A DNA stretch of 64,000 bases, from the NCBI GenBank assembly GCA_038043465.1, contig JBBTBX010000006.1, forward strand, positions 372,001 through 436,000. Direction: 5' to 3'. Below the pieces are notes generated by a model, which was not told the DNA's origin, did no database searches, and was given only the letters and a program-made list of their open reading frames with translations. The position numbers were made by a program, and so were the translations under genes. The DNA comes from SXRF01 sp038043465. GTDB lineage: Bacteria > Pseudomonadota > Alphaproteobacteria > Rickettsiales > SXRF01. Numbering within the stretch: position 1 is the first letter of the stretch; each line of letters starts with the position of its first letter. This document shows positions 60,983 through 64,000 of this stretch, one piece after another.

Positions 60983-61198
60983 CTAAATCCCCGAACCTTT
61001 TAAGATTGCCAGTCCCCAGGCAATTAAATGATTCCCCATCTCATGAAATTTTCCTACCCAGACATGTGCCATGTCAACACATGCACCAACCGTATCAAGA
61101 TTGAACAGGCAAACACCCATACCGGAAGCAAAAGCAGCAAAGGTTGCGATCGTTGCGGGGATAAAGCCATTGCGTGGAACCATAAACAACCTTTTCAT
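60983..61198 (-). CDS. small predicted membrane protein
   Basis: A 71-residue ORF with two hydrophobic stretches (GFIPATIATFAAFASGMGVCLFNLD and HLIAWGLAILKG) and two cysteines. Only weak TTGAG precedes the ATG. It lies upstream of petA on the same strand, 105 bases away, and opposite trmL. No family recognised; real coding status is moderately likely from its composition. Confidence 0.5.
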   Translation of the reverse strand: MKRLFMVPRNGFIPATIATFAAFASGMGVCLFNLDTVGACVDMAHVWVGKFHEMGNHLIAWGLAILKGSGI

Positions 61199-61313
61199 TT
61201 TCTCAAATATGAGTTTATAAAATATATCACTATACTACATAACGACTGATTCATTGTAAATTTAAATAATTTATTGTTATAAACCTTCCTTAATTTATAA
61301 TATCCTGATAAAT

Positions 61314-61769
61314 ATGAATATTGCCTTATTTGAACCAGATATACCGCAAAATACCGGAAGCCTGATGCGCCTTGCTGCCTGTCTTGGGGTGAGTTTGCAT
61401 ATTATAGAGCCGTGCGGCTTTCTACTTGACTCCCGTCAATTAAAACGTGTTGTAATGGATTATGGTGCGCAGGTTGATTTGCATCGTCATATTTCCTGGG
61501 GAAAATTTATGGAAAAGATGGATACTGATAACCGCATAATATTACTAAGCACCAAAGCTAAAAATATTTACACGGATTTTGTTTTTAATAAAAACGATAT
61601 ATTGCTTCTCGGACGGGAATCTTCCGGTGTTCCCGATTATGTAGCACAAGCTTCGCATGCACAGGTAAAAATTCCGATGCACGGAAATGCGCGTTCGCTG
61701 AATGTTGCGCTGGCTGCAAGTATGGTGTTAGGTGAGTCACTCAGACAAACAGGAAGATTTTATGGATAA
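61314..61769 (+). CDS. trmL: tRNA (cytidine/uridine-34-2'-O)-methyltransferase
   Basis: A 151-residue SPOUT methyltransferase modifying the wobble base of tRNA-Leu. Seen are FEPDIPQNTGSLMRLAACLG, the knot motifs LLLGRESSGVPDYV and IPMHGNARSLNVALAASMVLGE. Length is typical. hemF begins inside its last codons (eight-base overlap). Confidence 0.94.
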   Translation: MNIALFEPDIPQNTGSLMRLAACLGVSLHIIEPCGFLLDSRQLKRVVMDYGAQVDLHRHISWGKFMEKMDTDNRIILLSTKAKNIYTDFVFNKNDILLLGRESSGVPDYVAQASHAQVKIPMHGNARSLNVALAASMVLGESLRQTGRFYG

Positions 61770-62658
61770 TTTGCATATTATTGAACAGCAAAAACAGCAG
61801 GCATCAGCTTGGTTTCGTACATTGCGTGATGATATTTGTCAGCGTTTTGAGAAACTTGAAGATGAGTTTACAGGAAGTAATTTTACTGCGGGACGTTTTG
61901 TCCGCACACCTTGGAATCGTGCTGATGGTGGCGGTGGTGAAATGTCGGTGATGAAAGGCAGGGTTTTCGAGAAGGTTGGCGTGAATATTTCAACTGTTCA
62001 TGGTGAATTTTCTGAAACCATGCGTAAGGAAATTCCCGGAGCAGATATTGATCCGCGCTTCTGGGCAAGCGGAATTTCTCTGGTTGCTCATCCTTGTTCA
62101 CCGCTTGTTCCTGCCGTACATATGAATACGCGGATGATTGTGGTTGGGGGGGAATCCTTGCTTCCCGAATCCCGAATCCCGAATCCCGAATCCTATAAAA
62201 GCTGGTTTGGAGGTGGCGGGGATTTAACTCCAATGTATCCAATAGAGCAGGACACAGCCGATTTCCACGCAGCTTTTAAAGCAGCTTGCGATAGGTTCGA
62301 CGCTGAATATTATCCTAAGTTCAAAAAATGGTGCGACGAATATTTTTTCCTGAAACATAGGAATGAACCGCGCGGAGTTGGTGGAATTTTTTATGATTAT
62401 ATAAATACCGGAAACTGGGACAAAGATTTTTCCTTCACGCAGGAAGTGGGCAGAACATTTGCCGATATTTACCCTGAGCTGGTGCGCCGACATTTGCAGG
62501 AAACATGGACTAAGGAGCAGCGCGAGTGGCAACTGGTAAAACGTGGTCGCTATGTGGAATTTAACCTGCTTTATGACCGTGGCACGCGCTTTGGTCTGAT
62601 GACGGGTGGCAATACCGAGGCGATTCTTATGTCCCTTCCGCCTGAGGTTAGGTGGTGA
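61762..62658 (+). CDS. hemF: oxygen-dependent coproporphyrinogen III oxidase
   Basis: A 298-residue enzyme converting coproporphyrinogen III to protoporphyrinogen IX with O2. Blocks are NRADGGGGEMSVMKGRVFEKVG, VHMNTRMI, WFGGGGDLTPMYP, RGVGGIFYDYI and YDRGTRFGLMTGGN. ATG 61762 is chosen because AGGAAG precedes it; upstream codons overlap trmL. A heptamer array encodes PESRIPNPESY just before the conserved GGGGDLTP loop. With HemE, HemJ and HemH it completes the late heme steps seen here; it implies aerobic synthesis. Confidence 0.96.
   Translation: MDNLHIIEQQKQQASAWFRTLRDDICQRFEKLEDEFTGSNFTAGRFVRTPWNRADGGGGEMSVMKGRVFEKVGVNISTVHGEFSETMRKEIPGADIDPRFWASGISLVAHPCSPLVPAVHMNTRMIVVGGESLLPESRIPNPESYKSWFGGGGDLTPMYPIEQDTADFHAAFKAACDRFDAEYYPKFKKWCDEYFFLKHRNEPRGVGGIFYDYINTGNWDKDFSFTQEVGRTFADIYPELVRRHLQETWTKEQREWQLVKRGRYVEFNLLYDRGTRFGLMTGGNTEAILMSLPPEVRW
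62168..62193. repeat. heptamer array AATCCCG inside hemF
   Basis: Three exact AATCCCG copies plus a partial fourth. The unit is the complement of the GGGATTC unit in xseA, and in both genes the coding strand reads AATCCCG, producing PESRIP in two unrelated proteins. Confidence 0.88.
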
Positions 62659-62662
62659 TTAT

Positions 62663-62686
62663 CCCCGTGCTTGACACGGGGTCTAG
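62663..62686. repeat. palindromic repeat CCCCGTG-N5-CACGGGG-TCTAG
   Basis: Seven-base perfect arms (62663-62669 and 62675-62681). The 14-mer GACACGGGGTCTAG (62673-62686) is the exact complement of 14178-14191. It lies five bases after hemF and may act as its hairpin end. Confidence 0.6.
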
Positions 62687-62760
62687 AACCATAAATTCTG
62701 TATCCTGCTGGCAACAGATTTTCCTTGACTGTCTATTTACAATCATTTAAAATCAGTCAC

Positions 62761-62917
62761 ATGATTAGCATAATCAAGACCGATAACTTCCAGAAATGGT
62801 TGAACAGTATACGTGATAGATAGGCTATTTATAGAATCACCACACGTTTGCAGCGTGTTGAAGATGGTAATTGGGGATATTAAAAAAGCCAAAGAGTTAG
62901 CTAAGGATTGGAGATGA
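62761..62917 (+). pseudogene. HigB-type toxin remnant
   Basis: ATG 62761 begins MISIIKTDNFQKWLNSIRDR, the usual opening of HigB-like toxins, but a TAG follows at 62821. The frame continues AIYRITTRLQRVEDGNWG to 62876, then jumps to a second frame reading DIKKAKELAKDWR to TGA 62915-62917, the usual C-terminus. The middle of the gene (the beta core) is deleted. The final TGA still overlaps the antitoxin ATG as ATGA. Confidence 0.8.
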
Positions 62918-63210
62918 ATATGAAATTGCCAAAAGGATGCAGTGTTTTTGACGCTGCCGATTATATTAAAAGCGAGGAAGATGCCGCTGTATATCTCGGT
63001 ATCGTTCTTGAGGAGCATGGTGATGACCCTGCATTCATCGCTAAAGCTCTTGGTACAATTGCTCGTTCCAGAGGTATGAATAAAATTGCCAAAAAATCAG
63101 GGCTTAGTCGTGCCAGTCTTTATAAAGCACTTTCTGGCGATAGAACACCAAGTCTCGATACCTTTATCAGAGTTCTTAAGGCTCTTGATTTGAAATTGAA
63201 GATTGCCTAA
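62914..63210 (+). CDS. HigA-type antitoxin surviving without its toxin
   Basis: A 98-residue HTH addiction-module antitoxin (YIKSEEDAAVYLGIVLEEHGDDPAFIAKALGTIARSRGMNKIAKKSGLSRASLYKALSG, LDTFIRVLKALDLKLKI). The DNA-binding fold is intact. Start is ATG 62914 (ATGA overlap with the dead toxin) or ATG 62920, which has the better-spaced GGAG. The last 35 bases overlap the convergent MFS gene. It may be a free regulator or on its way to loss. Confidence 0.88.
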   Translation: MNMKLPKGCSVFDAADYIKSEEDAAVYLGIVLEEHGDDPAFIAKALGTIARSRGMNKIAKKSGLSRASLYKALSGDRTPSLDTFIRVLKALDLKLKIA

Positions 63211-64000
63211 ACCTCCTCGACAACCACCACAGCACCACAAGTCCCGGAATAGCCAATACTACCGAAAGGACAAAGAAAGCTTCCCAGCCGAGTTTTCCTG
63301 CGAACCAGCCAGCGGGGGTGGAAAGCCACGTTCTGCCAAAGGCAGAAAAGGAGCTGAGCAGGGCGTATTGCGTGGCGGTGAATTGTTTATTCACCAGGCT
63401 GCTGATGAAAGCGACAAAGGCCGCAGTTCCCATTCCGCCACTGATATTTTCCAGAGAAATAGAGAAAGCTAAAAACATTTCATCTGCGCCTATTCTTGCC
63501 TGCGCCACAAACACCAGATTGGTAAATGTCTGAAGAATGCCGCAAATCCATAATGTCCGCATCATGCCGATACGCACCACCAGCACCCCGCTAATCAGGC
63601 TACCGACGATGGTGGCAATCACCCCGTATAGTTTTACCACGGTCGCTATCTGGTTTTTAGTAAACCCTATATTGATTAAAAACGGATTGGTCATCGCCCC
63701 CATGAAAGCATCGCCTAGTTTATATAACAGGATAAATAACAATATTCCCAGCCAGGCATCACGCTGCATGAAATCGGTAAATGGCTCTATGACGTGTTTT
63801 TTGATCCAATCTGTGGCTCCGTAAGCCTTAAGCCCTAAGCCACAAGCCTTGCTTTCTGGTTCACCGCCTATCGCAATAGCCAGCCATGCTATTGGCACAA
63901 TTGCTGCCATGATCATGTAAGTAATCTGCCAACCAAATGCGGTGGCGAGGAAAAGCGCGCCAGCCGCCGAGGTAATCATTCCGAGGCGATAACCAAGCAC
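63176..64000 (-). CDS. MFS transporter, AmpG-like, N-terminus outside window
   Basis: The last 274 residues of a polytopic transporter whose start lies beyond the right edge. WLGILLFILLYKLGDAFMGAMTNPFLINIGFTKNQIATVVKLYGVIATIVGSLISGV and SGGMGTAAFVAFISSLVNKQFTATQYALLSSFSAFGRT match AmpG-type permeases, which import anhydromuropeptides for peptidoglycan recycling; the lytic transglycosylase MltA would make that substrate. A heptamer array at 63822-63849 encodes ACGLGLKAYG in the central cytoplasmic loop. Confidence 0.85.
   Translation of the reverse strand: MLGYRLGMITSAAGALFLATAFGWQITYMIMAAIVPIAWLAIAIGGEPESKACGLGLKAYGATDWIKKHVIEPFTDFMQRDAWLGILLFILLYKLGDAFMGAMTNPFLINIGFTKNQIATVVKLYGVIATIVGSLISGVLVVRIGMMRTLWICGILQTFTNLVFVAQARIGADEMFLAFSISLENISGGMGTAAFVAFISSLVNKQFTATQYALLSSFSAFGRTWLSTPAGWFAGKLGWEAFFVLSVVLAIPGLVVLWWLSRRFRQSSISNQEP
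63822..63849. repeat. heptamer array TAAGCCT inside the MFS gene
   Basis: Four tandem units TAAGCCT, TAAGCCC, TAAGCCA, CAAGCCT, the same family as the lptD arrays. It keeps the frame and encodes KACGLGLKAYG in the loop between the two transporter halves. Confidence 0.82.

Noticed and set aside
62743..63018. 91-residue minus-strand frame opposite the HigBA remnant
   Set aside because: Antisense to the HigB remnant and HigA; no motif or ribosome binding site.
1..64000. CRISPR arrays, tRNA and rRNA genes
   Set aside because: No spaced repeat array, cloverleaf-like segment with TTCGA arm, or rRNA-like sequence was noticed; the tandem heptamers have no spacers.

Overview
The window is an AT-rich stretch of an alphaproteobacterial chromosome. 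The evidence is gene content and order: a ppsR | hemE junction flanked by mltA, Tim44-like, secB, dnaQ, coaE and aroE on one side and hemH, hemJ, yraN and gshB on the other; a 1551-residue NAD-glutamate dehydrogenase; a petABC operon; and LPS genes in the order msbA, DUF374 acyltransferase, waaA, lpxK, lpxL, xseA, purD. Low GC, many toxin-antitoxin (TA) modules and fragments, a lone VirB2-like pilin and short palindromic repeats suggest a Rickettsiales-like or otherwise host-associated lineage, but purine synthesis, aroE, pgi and LPS/undecaprenyl-sugar genes show it is less reduced than Rickettsia. I cannot name the species. No rRNA, tRNA or CRISPR was found.

Layout. 1-8.1 kb: 3' part of pmbA, an uncharacterised three-gene TIGR04255-like cassette, msbA, small unknown ORFs, a very short promoter-terminator unit, a NYN-domain gene, and lipid A/Kdo genes. 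8.1-8.9 kb: a mazF/pemK pseudogene killed by an amber codon and a 130-bp palindromic mobile element. 9-14.8 kb: lpxK, lpxL, xseA, a parDE module that duplicated the xseA 5' end, purD, yciB. 14.8-25.7 kb: phoB-like regulator, cca, a two-component system, smr, mltA, Tim44-like, secB, an OmpA-like protein, dnaQ, coaE, aroE, ppsR. 25.7-26.0 kb: probable chromosomal replication origin. 26-36.8 kb: hemE, an AbrB/PIN TA pair, hemH, hemJ, yraN, BON lipoprotein, gshB, cysQ, NAD-GDH. 36.8-40.3 kb: Fic protein with symmetric upstream repeats, purH, a RelE/HTH TA pair. 40.3-52.7 kb: an eleven-gene minus-strand run (nfu, secF, ribF, lspA, DUF3035 lipoprotein, two M16 peptidases, pgi, mutL, GT4-like, capD-like). 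52.8-64 kb: PEBP, VirB2-like pilin, surA, lptD, petC, petB, an unknown gene, petA, a small membrane protein, trmL, hemF, a decayed HigB with surviving antitoxin, and a partial MFS transporter.

How it fits together. The genes serve envelope biogenesis (MsbA, WaaA, LpxK, LpxL, LptD, SurA, LspA, MltA, DUF3035), heme synthesis (HemE, HemF, HemJ, HemH), respiration (bc1 complex) and housekeeping metabolism. Genes left of the probable origin are mostly on the minus strand and those to its right as far as gshB are mostly plus, as expected for bidirectional replication from 25.7-26.0 kb.

The most unusual layer is repetitive DNA inside genes. At least seven arrays of 7-bp tandem units, in five sequence families, lie in frame inside xseA, aroE, gdhZ, lptD, hemF and the terminal MFS gene. 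In lptD they encode most of the signal peptide and form a long inverted repeat. Other standout items are the unknown 165-residue gene inside the petABC operon, the TIGR04255-like cassette, and the parDE insertion that gave xseA a new upstream neighbour.
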